Assembly: GCF_000614545.1 (NCBI RefSeq)
Contig: NZ_BAKW01000001.1
Span: 372,001 to 436,000, forward strand
Length of the DNA: 64,000 bases
Source of the DNA: Asaia platycodi JCM 25414
GTDB lineage: Bacteria; Pseudomonadota; Alphaproteobacteria; Acetobacterales; Acetobacteraceae
Reading direction: 5' to 3'
Program-made: the position numbers and the translations under genes
The notes under the pieces: model-generated
The model's input: only the letters and a program-made list of their open reading frames with translations
The model's database searches: none
Told to the model about the DNA's origin: nothing
In this document: piece after piece, positions 31,369 through 41,466 of the stretch
Position numbering within the stretch: position 1 is the stretch's first letter
How the letters are laid out: each line of letters opens with the position of its first letter

Positions 31369-32874
31369 ATGTCCGGCTTGAAGGCTGCTCCCCCGTTCCG
31401 CGAACGCTATGGCAATTTCATCGGGGGGCAATGGCGCGAGCCGGTTTCCGGCCATTATGTCGACAACCATTCTCCCGTAGATGGTCGTGTGCTTTGTCAG
31501 GTGCCTCAGTCGACCCCGGCAGATATCGATCTTGCCTTGGACGCCGCCGAACAGGCGCGTGCCGCCTGGGGCAAGACTTCAGTTGCTGATCGCGCTTTGC
31601 TGTTGCTCAAGGCTGCCGACCGGATGGAGGCCAATCTTGACCTTATAGCCCGCGCTGAAACCTGGGATAACGGCAAGCCCATCCGTGAAACGCTCAACGC
31701 CGATATTCCGCTCGCCATCGATCATTTCCGCTATTTTGCGGGCTGTATTCGGGCGCAGGAAGGCAGTCTTGGTGAGATCAACGACACGACGGTGGCCTAT
31801 CATTTTCATGAGCCGCTCGGTGTCGTTGCACAGATCATCCCGTGGAATTTTCCTATCCTGATGGCAGCATGGAAACTTGCCCCGGCGCTGGCGGCGGGAA
31901 ATTGCGTGGTGATGAAACCTGCCCAGACGACGCCCGCCAGCATTCTGGTCGTGCTCGACATCATCGGCGATCTGTTCCCGCCCGGTGTGCTGAATATCGT
32001 CAACGGCACGGGGCGTGACGTGGGCGATTATCTCGCCAAGAGTTCGCGCATCGCCAAGGTGGCATTCACGGGTTCGACGGGCGTGGGCAAGACCATCGCG
32101 CATGCGGCGGCAGAAAGCCTCATTCCGGCGACGCTCGAACTAGGCGGCAAATCGCCCAACGTCTTTTTTGCTGATATCATGGATAGCGATGATGCCTATC
32201 TCGACAAGGCGATAGAAGGCTTTGCCATGTTCGCGCTCAATCAGGGGCAGATCTGCTCCTGTCCGAGCCGCGCTCTGGTACATGAATCCATTTTCGACCG
32301 CTTTATGGAAAAAGTGCTTCCGCGCGTTCGGGCGATCAGACAGGGTGACCCACTTGATCCCCAGACAATGATGGGGGCGCAGAATTCGCAGATGCAGCAG
32401 GATAAAATCCTGTCCTATATCCAGATCGGCAAGGAGGAAGGCGCCAAGGTGCTGACGGGTGGTAGCGCTGCAAAACTGGGTGAAGGCCTGGAAAACGGTT
32501 TTTATATCGAACCAACAGTCTTCAAGGGCCATAACAAGATGCGGATTTTCCAGGAGGAAATCTTTGGTCCTGTTCTGGCTGTGACGACGTTCAGGACGGA
32601 AGCAGAAGCGCTTGCCATCGCCAACGATACTGAGTTCGGTCTTGGCGCTGGCGTCTGGAGCCGGGATTCTAATACTTGTTATCGCATGGGGCGCGGCATT
32701 CAGGCCGGCCGTGTCTGGATCAATTGCTATCACGCCTATCCGGCTCATGCGGCCTTTGGCGGCTACAAGAAATCGGGTATCGGTCGCGAAACCCACAAAA
32801 TGCTGCTCGACCATTATCAGCAGACAAAAAATCTTCTGGTGAGCTACAGCGAAGAAAAGCTTGGCTTCTTCTGA
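31369..32874 (+). CDS. NAD(P)-dependent aldehyde dehydrogenase, AldB/ExaC type
   Basis: Cytosolic aldehyde dehydrogenase of 501 residues, intact, probably oxidising acetaldehyde or other short aldehydes. [19 protein letters not shown] and [11 protein letters not shown] line the cofactor site, [12 protein letters not shown] holds the general-base Glu, and GQICSCPSR carries the nucleophilic Cys; the second Cys after it is typical of the AldB/ExaC group. EEIFGPVL and [12 protein letters not shown] are further family motifs. ATG 31369 is preceded by AGAGGA. It stands alone and ends at a strong shared terminator. In acetic acid bacteria such enzymes serve ethanol and acetaldehyde metabolism. Confidence 0.93.
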   Translation: MSGLKAAPPFRERYGNFIGGQWREPVSGHYVDNHSPVDGRVLCQVPQSTPADIDLALDAAEQARAAWGKTSVADRALLLLKAADRMEANLDLIARAETWDNGKPIRETLNADIPLAIDHFRYFAGCIRAQEGSLGEINDTTVAYHFHEPLGVVAQIIPWNFPILMAAWKLAPALAAGNCVVMKPAQTTPASILVVLDIIGDLFPPGVLNIVNGTGRDVGDYLAKSSRIAKVAFTGSTGVGKTIAHAAAESLIPATLELGGKSPNVFFADIMDSDDAYLDKAIEGFAMFALNQGQICSCPSRALVHESIFDRFMEKVLPRVRAIRQGDPLDPQTMMGAQNSQMQQDKILSYIQIGKEEGAKVLTGGSAAKLGEGLENGFYIEPTVFKGHNKMRIFQEEIFGPVLAVTTFRTEAEALAIANDTEFGLGAGVWSRDSNTCYRMGRGIQAGRVWINCYHAYPAHAAFGGYKKSGIGRETHKMLLDHYQQTKNLLVSYSEEKLGFF

Positions 32875-32982
32875 TGAGCAATACAGAACGGTGAGATCGC
32901 CCCCCAAGCGACCAATATGGAGCGGGGGATGATAAACGCTCTGAGTTCGAAGTAAGCTGCTGCGAATGCATGCAGAATGCGT

Positions 32983-33008
32983 GTTGAGAGGGAGGTGTCC
33001 CTCTCAAC
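32983..33008. terminator. Strong bidirectional terminator
   Basis: GTTGAGAGGGA and TCCCTCTCAAC form a perfect 11-base stem with a four-base loop between the convergent aldehyde dehydrogenase and Hint-domain genes. Confidence 0.78.
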
Positions 33009-33017
33009 ATAGAAAAT

Positions 33018-34959
33018 CTAGAGCGCGTGCCGCTCTTTCTGAATGTTCGTGCTGGTCACGGCGGAAATGAATAGGACCACGGGCTCATTGAGTTCGGCCT
33101 TTCCCAGCGGAATGAGCGCTTTGCTCTTTGTCCAGCGTTGGGTCTGGGCTTCGATATCGTTCCAGCCGGTTCTGGCCCCGGATATGCTGTTCGGGTGGAT
33201 ATCGAAACAGTCTTCCGGTGTGAAGATCTGGATGCCTTGCACCAGCACCCCCAGTTCACGACGATCATCCAGAAATGGACCGATTGTGTCGCAGGGTCTG
33301 CGCGTCGGCGCTTTGAGATAAACAGCCTGCCCCTTCGGATGAAAACGGAACACATAGCCATCATCGCGCGTGCGTAGGGGCAGGATAGTCTGTCCGTCTA
33401 GCGTTTCGAGAGCGATTTCCTCAGAGGGGCAGGAAGGACGAGCGCTGCATGTGGGTGCACCGCAAAGTGCGGCTAATCGGCGCCAGACCGGCTCGACGAA
33501 GTCCTGATCCGTCATGAGCGGCGCTGCGGCGTCTTTCTGCCAGGAGCGCGATTTTCCGGGTTCAACAGTTGGCGATATCTTTGTCTGGAATCCGAAAATG
33601 AAACGGTTGCCGGTATCGAGGTAGCTTTCGCTCAGGGCGCCGTTAGCGAAAATCAGGCCGTGACGTGCCAGTTCAATGTGATGATAGCTGTAAGTGGAGA
33701 GCGTTTCTTCGTAGGTGATCGAGTGCCCATTGACCAGCATGCGCGCAGGAATGAGGCCACCGTCGAGAAAGAGGCAATGCTCGGGGGTCACAAACAGGTC
33801 TTTGTGAGGCAGCGCATCGCCGAGCGCACCGGCACGGATGCGCACAGGGTAACCTGCGAGATCCCTATAACGGGTTGTGCGCGTCGTGCAGAGCCCTGAA
33901 CCCGCCCAGATAATCTTTTCAGACACGATTGCGCTGCCGCGAAGAACGAAAACCTCGTCGCCTGCGCTCAGGGTTTCGATCGGCCTATGGCCCTGCGGTG
34001 TAGCGATGAGTGTGCCGGGAAGATAGCAGATTTCGGGCACGGCTGTGCCGTATTCGCGCTCGTCATACCAAAGATCTGTGGAGGCATTACCTGCCGATTG
34101 TACAGCCCCGCTGCCGTTCGGCCCCTTTGTCACAATATTGAGCAGGCCTCCCCCGGTTGTAGGATAATAGGTCCATCTGGCGTTGGCACCTGCAGGATTT
34201 TGGGAGAAGATCCAGAGCTGTCCTTGCTCGTCCGTGAACGCCAGAATACCTGCGCCGAGAGTCAGGCCATACCCGCCGGATATCGGAAAGGTCGCGACGA
34301 TTTTTCCCGTCGTCTGGGTGCCATCAGCGGATTGGTAGGTGAAGCTGCGATTGGTATAATCGACGAAGAGCTCCCCCTGTGCGGGATTGACCAGTGAGCC
34401 GCTTTGCTGAGATGTGCCCAGTTTCGTTGGATCCCCGCTGAGATAGCCTGTCCATTTCATGATATGTACTGGGGGTGATTGAATGGCGTATTTCTGTTCA
34501 CTTAACCAAAGATCTGACGAGGCTGCGCCATTTGTCTGTATGGCGCCGCCACCCGGATTGGTTACGACAACATTCAATATGCCGCCGCTCGTGGCATAAT
34601 AAGTCCAACGTGAATTGGCCGCAGCGGCATTTTGCGAGAAGATCCAGAGCTTTCCCTGCTCATCGGTAAAGGCAAGTGTGCCGCCCCCCAAGGCTGTGTT
34701 CGAAATGCCGGGCAGCGAGAACGTCTTGTCGATTGAGCGTCGTGATGGTTCCGTCGGCAGCCTGATAGGTGAAACTGCGATCATCATAATTGACCGTCAG
34801 GCGCCCCTTATCGCCACTGAACAAAGAGCCTGATGTCGTGCCGCTTGTTGCGAGATCCGTTGGTCCGGAGGAAAGGTAGCCGTCCCAAATTCCGATATTC
34901 TTTCCTGTTTCGGTGCTGGCGAGCGTGTCGCTGGCCTCCTTCGTCGTATCGACCTGCAT
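33018..34959 (-). CDS. Tandem-repeat protein with C-terminal Hint domain, one frameshift
   Basis: About 646 residues. Two similar units of about 135 residues (34485-34887 and 34047-34454) each run from WDGYL/WTGYL through DDRSFTYQAADGT and TLAFTDEQGKLWIFSQN to DLW. A Hint_2-type domain follows: the first Cys is in EICYLPGTLIATPQGHRPIE, the TxxH motif in FVTPEHCLFLDGG, and YHHIELARHGLIFANGAL and SESYLDTGNRF are typical of this domain. About 200 residues come after it. Hint domains in hedgehog and inteins self-cleave; whether this group does is unknown. The start at 34959 has AAGGGAGAG upstream and there is no classical signal peptide. The break near 34728 needs two bases (or loss of one). Monocistronic, with an AT-rich promoter region. 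Confidence 0.72.
34047..34454 (-). repeat. Second repeat unit of the Hint-domain protein
   Basis: Encodes about 136 residues similar to the unit at 34485-34887; shared blocks include RSFTYQSADGT, LAFTDEQGQLWIFSQN, ARWTYYPTTGG and STDLWYDE. Confidence 0.75.
34485..34887 (-). repeat. First repeat unit of the Hint-domain protein
   Basis: Encodes about 135 residues after frame repair, with RSFTYQAADGT, LAFTDEQGKLWIFSQN, SRWTYYATSGG and SSDLWLSE. Its length is close to the 408 bases of the second unit, which supports two missing bases at the break. Confidence 0.75.
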
Positions 34960-35690
34960 GCTGTCTCTCCCTTCCTGCAATTTGGGCGCGGTGCGTCGAC
35001 GATATTCAAAGGCATGGCCCATATACCGGTCGATCGATAGTAAGTCGCTTGGAGTCGACAGAAGATCGATCAAGTAGTTCCAGTATTAACCGTCATAAGC
35101 ACGATATGCTCTGATATTTATCCTGATCTATTGTCTAGTTTTCTATCTGATAACCAAGAGCTCTTCCTCTGGAAGAAAAACAGATGCCAAGAAACCGAAT
35201 TCTGGTTCATGGTGTTCAACTAAAAGTTAAAGTTGTGGTGGTTCATGCATGGTGCAATGCAGTGTCATACTGCGCCACGACTTGGTTGGGCCGAGACAAG
35301 CGCGTCCGAACGCTATTTTGCTCTGTTCAGACGAGGTAAAGCGGGTATTCCATTCGTCCTCTCGAAGTGATGAAACTTCAATTACAGACTGAAAATGAAG
35401 CTTTTTTGCCTGGTGCCAGGTTGGCAAGGACGTCGGCGCGTGCGTCGCCCTTTGCTGAGAATCAGACGGTCTCATTCTGTTTTTGCGGAGTCACAGGTGC
35501 AAAAAACTGGAAAATTCTTGCGATCACAGACAATTGACCTGCGTTGATCACAGATGCGTGTGGTTTGGTCTGAGCAAAGTCAGAGGATCTGGCCCTCGTG
35601 AAGAACGTGGACGGGTCTGAATGGACGTGAAGGATCGGATTTTGGGCTGCCTCGAGAGGTGCATGAACTGGATGGTGGGGAAAAGTTTTA
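34960..35690. other. 731-base gap without a recognised gene
   Basis: Lies between the divergent Hint-domain and LysR genes. The stretch 35080-35230 is AT-rich and is the likely promoter region of the Hint-domain gene. A direct repeat GATCACAGA occurs at 35522-35530 and 35546-35554, 24 bases apart, upstream of the LysR gene. Open frames on both strands here show no family motifs. Confidence 0.4.
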
Positions 35691-36632
35691 ATGAAGAGTT
35701 TGAATGAGCAGATCATCAGGAAAATCAAACTCAGATATCTACATTTTATCGATGTTATCTGTGAGACGCAGTCGCTTGTGGCGGCAGCGGCGAAACTGAA
35801 TGTGACACCTGCAGCACTGTCCAAATCCTGCCTGGAAATCGAGCGCATTCTCGGTGTACAGCTTTTCATCCGCTCGCATCACGGCATGCAACCGACCGAT
35901 ATCTGCACGCTGGTCGTGGAATCGAGCCGGTCGATCGGTCATGAGCTCGATAAGCTTGTCAAAATGGTCAATGAATACAGGGAAGTTGAAATGGGCACGC
36001 TGACGATTGGCGTACAGGCCATGGGTCTGGAGGCGCGCATCATGAGTGGTGTGTCGGCCATCAAGAAAGCCAGCCCGGATCGGACCATTCGCATCACTCA
36101 TCGCGAGCGCAACACGCTGATCGAGATGCTCAACCGGCGCGAACTCGATATGATTTTCATCGATTCCTTCCAGATGGACCGTCATAGCCATGTTTCGTTT
36201 CTGCCCATGCTGCATGCCGGTTGCGTTGCCGTATCGCAGCACGGAGCAAGGTCTGTGCGAGAAATTGTGGAAAACTGGGGGGTATATCGAGAGGATCTCT
36301 GGATACTGCCGCAGAAGGGAATCGCCATGCGCGACAGGTTTGATGCTCTACTCTATTCCCGTGATCTGGAGCCACCGCCGCAGTTGATCGAATACAACTC
36401 CTATGGCGGTTTGCGAGATCTTTTCGTTCATAGTGGCGGCTGGGGCATTATCCCGTCCTACGCACTAAACCTGGCCAAGGGCTACATTGACGTGCAGTCC
36501 TCCTACGACACCATGGACGAGATGCAGCTCGAAAGCGGTTTGGCCTGGCTCGGCGCGTTCCCCCAGAAAAAATATGTTGAGGAAGCCATTGCTGTTTTCG
36601 CCGATGGAGGGAAGGAAACGCATCAGGCTTGA
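35691..36632 (+). CDS. LysR-type transcriptional regulator
   Basis: 313 residues, intact. The N-terminal winged helix (residues about 14-73) has LRYLHFIDVICETQSLVAAA, LNVTPAALSKSCLEIERILG and LFIRSHHGMQPTDI. The C-terminal substrate domain follows (GTLTIGVQAMGLEARIM, LDMIFIDSF). It resembles the GbpR/galactose-binding-protein-regulator branch. The ATG has GGTGGGG upstream. Its neighbours are the Hint-domain gene (divergent) and the S10 peptidase gene (convergent); the target genes are not evident. Confidence 0.85.
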   Translation: MKSLNEQIIRKIKLRYLHFIDVICETQSLVAAAAKLNVTPAALSKSCLEIERILGVQLFIRSHHGMQPTDICTLVVESSRSIGHELDKLVKMVNEYREVEMGTLTIGVQAMGLEARIMSGVSAIKKASPDRTIRITHRERNTLIEMLNRRELDMIFIDSFQMDRHSHVSFLPMLHAGCVAVSQHGARSVREIVENWGVYREDLWILPQKGIAMRDRFDALLYSRDLEPPPQLIEYNSYGGLRDLFVHSGGWGIIPSYALNLAKGYIDVQSSYDTMDEMQLESGLAWLGAFPQKKYVEEAIAVFADGGKETHQA

Positions 36633-36705
36633 GTATCATTGAAGCCTGATGCGTGACGTCTCCTCAGCGCGAGACCGTCGCATGGAGGGTATCCAGGCTG
36701 CGTCT

Positions 36706-36737
36706 CCCATCACGGTGCTCTTTGTCACCGTGATGGG
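36706..36737. terminator. Strong bidirectional terminator
   Basis: CCCATCACGGTG and CACCGTGATGGG form a perfect 12-base stem with an eight-base loop, between the convergent LysR and S10 genes. Confidence 0.78.
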
Positions 36738-36745
36738 GGAGGGTC

Positions 36746-38245
36746 TTATTTCGACGTATCGCTGTAAAACGTGCTGACATCACGCGTTAGCGCGGCGCGG
36801 CTGGCAGGGCGGGTGTAAAGCATATGGCCGCCTTCATAGAGATGTAGCGCGATACGGTCAGCACCGACCGGGATATGGTCCTTGGTCCAGCGCGTCGTGC
36901 CAAACGGGCAGGCCATATCGAAATAGCCATTGGCAATGAAGATATGCAGGCTGGGGTCAAGCGCCAACATCTTGCGCATAATACCGACCTGATCGGTCAG
37001 CTGTGAGCCGGAGCTGGTAAATTTCCAAGCACCATTCACGTCCATGCTCAGCAGATCATAGGTGAGATCTGTCTTGTAGCCGAGCTCATTGGCCAGATAG
37101 CCGCTATAGGCATTGCCATAGGCGCGCCCGAAGCCGGACAGCGTCATTTCCGGGCTCTGGCCATTCTCGATGCCATCGGCATAGGGATCGGGGATCGACT
37201 GGGTGAAATCGTAAATGCCGTACAGGCGGCCATCGCGGCTGCGCACGTCATGCGCAAACGGGTTGGGCTCGCCCATTTCCTTGGTGATAGTTTCTACCGG
37301 CAGGCCGGTGCGAGCGGCGAGATCGGCGTAGAATTTCTTCGCGTCATCTCCCTTGGGCGGGGCATTGGCGATGGTGGTCAGATACGGGCCGAGCGCATAG
37401 TGATAGGCTTCATCCACCGCCTGCGGCGTCAGCTTGCCGGTTTGCGACAGATGCGAAGCGATGAAAGTGGGTAGCGCCATGGCCGAGGCCATCGGGTTGT
37501 TCGTGTTGTCCAGAAACTGCATCTGGATGGCGGGTGAGATCATCACAATGCCATTGACGATGAGGTTCTGCTGTTGCTGCAACGCATCGGCCACCTGTGC
37601 CGAGCGAATGCCACCGTAGCTCTCGCCCACCAGATAATGCGGTGAACCCTGACGCCCGTTTTCGCCAACCCAGAGCGCAATGGCCTTGGCAAAAGCCTCG
37701 CCATCCTTGGTCACGCTGTAGAATTGCTCAGCGGCTTTTTTCGGGTCTGTCGGCTGGGAGTAGCCCGTGCCCACGGCATCGATGAACACCATATCGGTGG
37801 CAGGCAGCCAGCTATCGGGGTTATCGGCCAGATGGGCACGCGCGCCATCTTCCGGGTGATCTGCCGGGAATTGCAGCACGCGTGGGCCAGCGGCACCGAG
37901 ATTCAGATAGGCCGTGCCCGCGCCGGGCCCGCCATTGAAGAAGAACGAGACCGGGCGCGTCTGGGCATTTGCCCCATCCTTCGTATAGGCCACGTAAAAG
38001 ACCTTGGCGGAGGGCTTGCCCTCCTTGTCACGCAGCGTGACCGTGCCTGCATGGGCGGTATAGGCAATGCTTTGGCCGCCTGCGGTCAGGTGATGCTTGG
38101 TGATGGAATCTGCCGGCAACAGGGCCGCCAATCCCTCCTTGGGCGCCTCGCTCTTGGCAGGCTCAGCCGCGTGTGCGGCGGGGATAAGGGGAAGGGCGAA
38201 GCAGGCAGAAGCCAGCAACGCCGCAGCAAGAGTCTTGCGCGACAT
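36746..38245 (-). CDS. Exported S10-family serine carboxypeptidase
   Basis: 499 residues, intact, with signal peptide MSRKTLAAALLASACFALPL and cleavage near AAHAAEP, so periplasmic. The serine carboxypeptidase fold is visible: FFFNGGPGAGTAYLNLGAAG (oxyanion region), YLVGESYGGIRS (catalytic Ser), ANGYFDMACP (catalytic Asp) and EGGHMLY (catalytic His). Family members remove C-terminal residues from peptides at acid pH, which suits an acid-producing bacterium. The start at 38245 has AAAGGA eight bases upstream. The first 369 bases, with promoter-proximal sequence, recur as a truncated copy at 50454-50822. Confidence 0.92.
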   Translation of the reverse strand: MSRKTLAAALLASACFALPLIPAAHAAEPAKSEAPKEGLAALLPADSITKHHLTAGGQSIAYTAHAGTVTLRDKEGKPSAKVFYVAYTKDGANAQTRPVSFFFNGGPGAGTAYLNLGAAGPRVLQFPADHPEDGARAHLADNPDSWLPATDMVFIDAVGTGYSQPTDPKKAAEQFYSVTKDGEAFAKAIALWVGENGRQGSPHYLVGESYGGIRSAQVADALQQQQNLIVNGIVMISPAIQMQFLDNTNNPMASAMALPTFIASHLSQTGKLTPQAVDEAYHYALGPYLTTIANAPPKGDDAKKFYADLAARTGLPVETITKEMGEPNPFAHDVRSRDGRLYGIYDFTQSIPDPYADGIENGQSPEMTLSGFGRAYGNAYSGYLANELGYKTDLTYDLLSMDVNGAWKFTSSGSQLTDQVGIMRKMLALDPSLHIFIANGYFDMACPFGTTRWTKDHIPVGADRIALHLYEGGHMLYTRPASRAALTRDVSTFYSDTSK

Positions 38246-38301
38246 GCAAAGTCCTTTCGAGTTTGGAACAGTATAACAGTCTCGAAAGGCGGTGCAATGC
38301 G
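37933..38301. repeat. Source copy of 369-bp segmental duplication
   Basis: Covers the 5' end of the S10 gene and 56 bases upstream of its start. It aligns without gaps, with scattered base changes, to 50454-50822. Confidence 0.85.
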
Positions 38302-38485
38302 GGAAGGTCGATGAGGCCTTACCGAGCACAGGACGACACAGTAAGGAGCCCAGAAGAGCTTACAAGCGCCGGAGGATTGAACGATGACGTTGAGTATGAT
38401 GCGAGCGTATTGCTTAGCAGCCAATCAGAGGGATACGGCATGCTCCCTTGATGCACTCGCCGGATCTTCGGCCTTTTTGCCGATG

Positions 38486-39811
38486 CTAGAGATAATAACC
38501 GAAAACGATCAGGAAGGCAGATTTGTATCGGTTGTCGCCACCCGAGCCCGCTCCATTGGTGAACTGGCCAGCTCCAATATAGGGATCGTTGCGGCTCAGA
38601 TAGAATTCGGACCACACCCGGAACCGGTTGGTCGCCTTGTCTGACCAGTAAGCGCCCAGGCTCAGTCTTTGAGTGTTGGGCGCGTGAGGGGTGATATCTT
38701 TCCAGACATCTGCATAATTGACGAAAAGATTGAGTTTAACCGGGAGTTTCCCTGTATCGAGCGATCTCGCAACTTCTGCAAATAGAATAGTAGTGCGGCT
38801 CGCGATGTTATAAAGTGAGTCATAATCGCCAACTGTCACAAATCCATTCGAGTAGGGGTTGTTGAGGCTCATATCCTGACGCACCCCCTGAAGCTTGAAA
38901 CGCCATGGTCCGGTCTCACGTTTCAGACTAAGGGAGAAAGCGCGGCGCTGTCCGCTTCTGCGCGTGTCATGATTACGGATCGTGGAGAGCCAGATTGACC
39001 CGGTAAGCGTGAAATTTCTGTCTGTGCCAGAAGCCGTTTGATAGCGCACGCGTCCGACTGTCATGTTGCGCTCCGTATTATCCGACCCGTTATCGATCGA
39101 GGCGCCATTTTTGGCGATGTTGACGGAATAGCGGGCACTGCCAGCACTGCGCCCGACCGCATTGGGGGCAATTGTAGGGAAAAAACCGGCGTCGAATGAC
39201 CATTTGCCGGCAGTGTGGCTTGCGACGAGACCAGGATTATAGACCTCCTCAAGCCCGTAGATGAATCCAATGCTGTTCAGGAATGACGATCCCCACCAGC
39301 GGTCGTCGAAGGGAACCGGAGCAAGGCCGACGCTGATTTTGGTCGAACGGGTAATGTTGGCCCCGACATAGCCATATAAAGGAAAGCTGATCTCTCCAGG
39401 GTAGTTCTGGTAACCCGCGTTTTTGCCGTAAAGAAAGCTGCCCCCATAAAGTCTGTATTGGGCAGCACCGAAAATAACCGGCGTATCGTAATCGGCAGTC
39501 AGTATAAGCGTGTCATAAGACAGGTGACTAGACGTGCGATCCTGACCTCGCTTTCCACGATCATTGAATCGCAAATCGTAACGTCCCCGGATAGCGACCC
39601 CTAGTGACAGGGCGCCGTGCTGCTTTTCGGTCGAACGCGAAGGTGTTTTTACTTGCCTGCTGCCCTGGCGCAGCGAGACCGGGTTGCTGGTCTTCGCAAC
39701 AGAGAGATATTCTACCGATCCTGATTGTCGTATCAGAGCTCCTGCGGGCAGGTCCTGCAGCGAAAGGCGTGTCAGATCGGCAAAAAGCAGAAGGCTTGCT
39801 GCGACGGCCAT
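38486..39811 (-). CDS. Putative outer-membrane beta-barrel protein
   Basis: 441 residues, intact. The sequence alternates polar and hydrophobic residues through most of its length, is rich in Tyr, Phe and Gly, and ends in aromatic-hydrophobic residues (FLIVFGYYL), all marks of an outer-membrane barrel. The N-terminus MAVAASLLLFADLTRL could be part of a signal sequence, but the cleavage site is unclear. I do not recognise the family; a porin-like uptake role is inferred from its place downstream of the bet genes. A terminator lies upstream (39926-39965), so it is probably transcribed at least partly on its own. Confidence 0.6.
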   Translation of the reverse strand: MAVAASLLLFADLTRLSLQDLPAGALIRQSGSVEYLSVAKTSNPVSLRQGSRQVKTPSRSTEKQHGALSLGVAIRGRYDLRFNDRGKRGQDRTSSHLSYDTLILTADYDTPVIFGAAQYRLYGGSFLYGKNAGYQNYPGEISFPLYGYVGANITRSTKISVGLAPVPFDDRWWGSSFLNSIGFIYGLEEVYNPGLVASHTAGKWSFDAGFFPTIAPNAVGRSAGSARYSVNIAKNGASIDNGSDNTERNMTVGRVRYQTASGTDRNFTLTGSIWLSTIRNHDTRRSGQRRAFSLSLKRETGPWRFKLQGVRQDMSLNNPYSNGFVTVGDYDSLYNIASRTTILFAEVARSLDTGKLPVKLNLFVNYADVWKDITPHAPNTQRLSLGAYWSDKATNRFRVWSEFYLSRNDPYIGAGQFTNGAGSGGDNRYKSAFLIVFGYYL

Positions 39812-39925
39812 ACCGGATCAATTGCCTCTCGGGTATTCGGTGACACCGTTACTCTGCAAACACCGCCGGAAACCGGGATTTTCAGTCGAGCGTTTCATGG
39901 TGTTGTCAGAAATGGCGGGCGCGTT

Positions 39926-39965
39926 TGCCTGTCCCGCCTCAAGTTCTTTAGCATCGGGACAGGCA
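39926..39965. terminator. Terminator behind BBP2 barrel gene
   Basis: TGCCTGTCCCG and CGGGACAGGCA form a perfect 11-base stem with an 18-base loop, 19 bases after the stop of the barrel gene on the minus strand. Confidence 0.7.
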
Positions 39966-39983
39966 GGGGCGCGTCGTTATTCA

Positions 39984-41453
39984 TCAGAACGACCAGATCG
40001 CATCGCAAGAGAACCAGAACATATTGTTGGTGCCGTTGCGTACTACCGGGTCGGCCACTGTTGCCGAGCGATTGAAAGGACGTGTGCCGTTGAGCGATTT
40101 ATCGAGGCGGATTTCAGGCCTGATCGTGAATTGTCCCAGTCTAAGGCGTTTGTTCACGAAATCCGGCCTGTAGGTCACTCCGGCAGTTAGAGCGCCGTAA
40201 GTGGTGGGGGGCGCAATGTAATAGGCATAAGGACGATTTCTTATCGCGTTGAGGTTCGACGTCGTGCCCTCATAGGAAGCGATGACGGCTCCCGTATTGT
40301 CACGAAAGACCTCACCCCGGAGATTGATCCTTAGCGATGGATTGAGGTCCCACGACATATAGGTAATGAACCCGTAGAGATCGTCGCGATTGGCATTGTC
40401 ATGCATATAGATCGTGTCGAGCATGACACTCAGCCTGTCGTTGAAATGATAGGTGAGCAGAAAATCGCCGTTATATTGCATCAGGTTGTTGGCAACCCGG
40501 CCCATACCGGCGCTTACCCAACCTTCCGGGGAGGTGACAGGACGGCTGTTGTTTCCCTGTGGCCCGAAATGTCCGATGAGATGCCCGTCCAGCTTGCCGT
40601 TCATGAGATGGGAAAAAGAAAAGCCGACTGTGCCTTTGGGTCTGTTATTATTGCCTGCATTGCCGAAGGTCGTGGAATTGCCCGCGTCGATACCGAGAAA
40701 CAAGTCGATTTTATCACTCAGATGGGTCGTGGACATCACACCGACTGTTTCAAAGGGCACGATATAGTCGGCGGCATAGCTGTACGTGTAAAATGGCCGG
40801 GTGAGAGCGGAAGTCCCTTCCGTTCCGAGCATGCCGAACATCTGCCCCAGCTGAAAATCGATACCGCGCGGTATGATCCATGGAGTATGGACATCGATAT
40901 GCGATTGCAGGGGCACCAGCTGGTAGAGGCCCGTCAGTATGCCGTCGGCCATGCCAATTGTCGGTATGAAACGGGAATCTGAACCATACATCAGTTCGAC
41001 CATGAAGCCGATGCCATAGCCGGATCCAACGCTGGTTACCGGGTGAGAAACAGAGCCGACGATCTGGTTCAAAACGACCGTATTGGCCCGATCCGTATAG
41101 AATTGCGCGAAATTCCTGCCGGATTTTGTCCAGGGATTTGCGGCAATTCCGGCCTCTACGGTCATATGGGCAACCAGGCCGTCCCAATAATCGGCTTTCG
41201 AACCAGAGGGCGTGGTCGGGGGCGCCTGTCTTTCTGACCCCGACAAAGGGTGGATGGGTGCCAACTCGGCATTTGAGGGTGTTGATGCAACCTGTTTTTC
41301 GTCGCGCGAGCTCCTTCGGGAAAAGCCGGCGGTGCCGGGTGTTTCGTCTTTGCCGGAGGAGGGGGACTCAGCCCAGCTTATCTCCGGAAGGAGGAGTATC
41401 CCTGCAAGCAGGGATACTCCCGACCATCGTCTCATCGTGCGATTGACGCTCAC
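39984..41453 (-). CDS. BBP2-type outer-membrane beta-barrel protein
   Basis: 489 residues, intact, with signal peptide (LLAGILLLPEISWAE). The barrel resembles the Porin/OmpL-like BBP2 family: DYWDGLVAHMTVEAGIAAN, FYTDRANTVVLNQI, FMVELMYGSDSRFIPT, GIDFQLGQMFGMLGTEG, FYTYSYAADYIVPFETVGVM and a final Phe. Residues of about 30-85 form a Ser/Pro-rich linker. It begins 13 bases behind betA, so it is part of the bet operon, and may admit choline or betaine through the outer membrane; this is inferred from gene order. Confidence 0.8.
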   Translation of the reverse strand: MSVNRTMRRWSGVSLLAGILLLPEISWAESPSSGKDETPGTAGFSRRSSRDEKQVASTPSNAELAPIHPLSGSERQAPPTTPSGSKADYWDGLVAHMTVEAGIAANPWTKSGRNFAQFYTDRANTVVLNQIVGSVSHPVTSVGSGYGIGFMVELMYGSDSRFIPTIGMADGILTGLYQLVPLQSHIDVHTPWIIPRGIDFQLGQMFGMLGTEGTSALTRPFYTYSYAADYIVPFETVGVMSTTHLSDKIDLFLGIDAGNSTTFGNAGNNNRPKGTVGFSFSHLMNGKLDGHLIGHFGPQGNNSRPVTSPEGWVSAGMGRVANNLMQYNGDFLLTYHFNDRLSVMLDTIYMHDNANRDDLYGFITYMSWDLNPSLRINLRGEVFRDNTGAVIASYEGTTSNLNAIRNRPYAYYIAPPTTYGALTAGVTYRPDFVNKRLRLGQFTIRPEIRLDKSLNGTRPFNRSATVADPVVRNGTNNMFWFSCDAIWSF

Positions 41454-41466
41454 GACACACGCCGGA

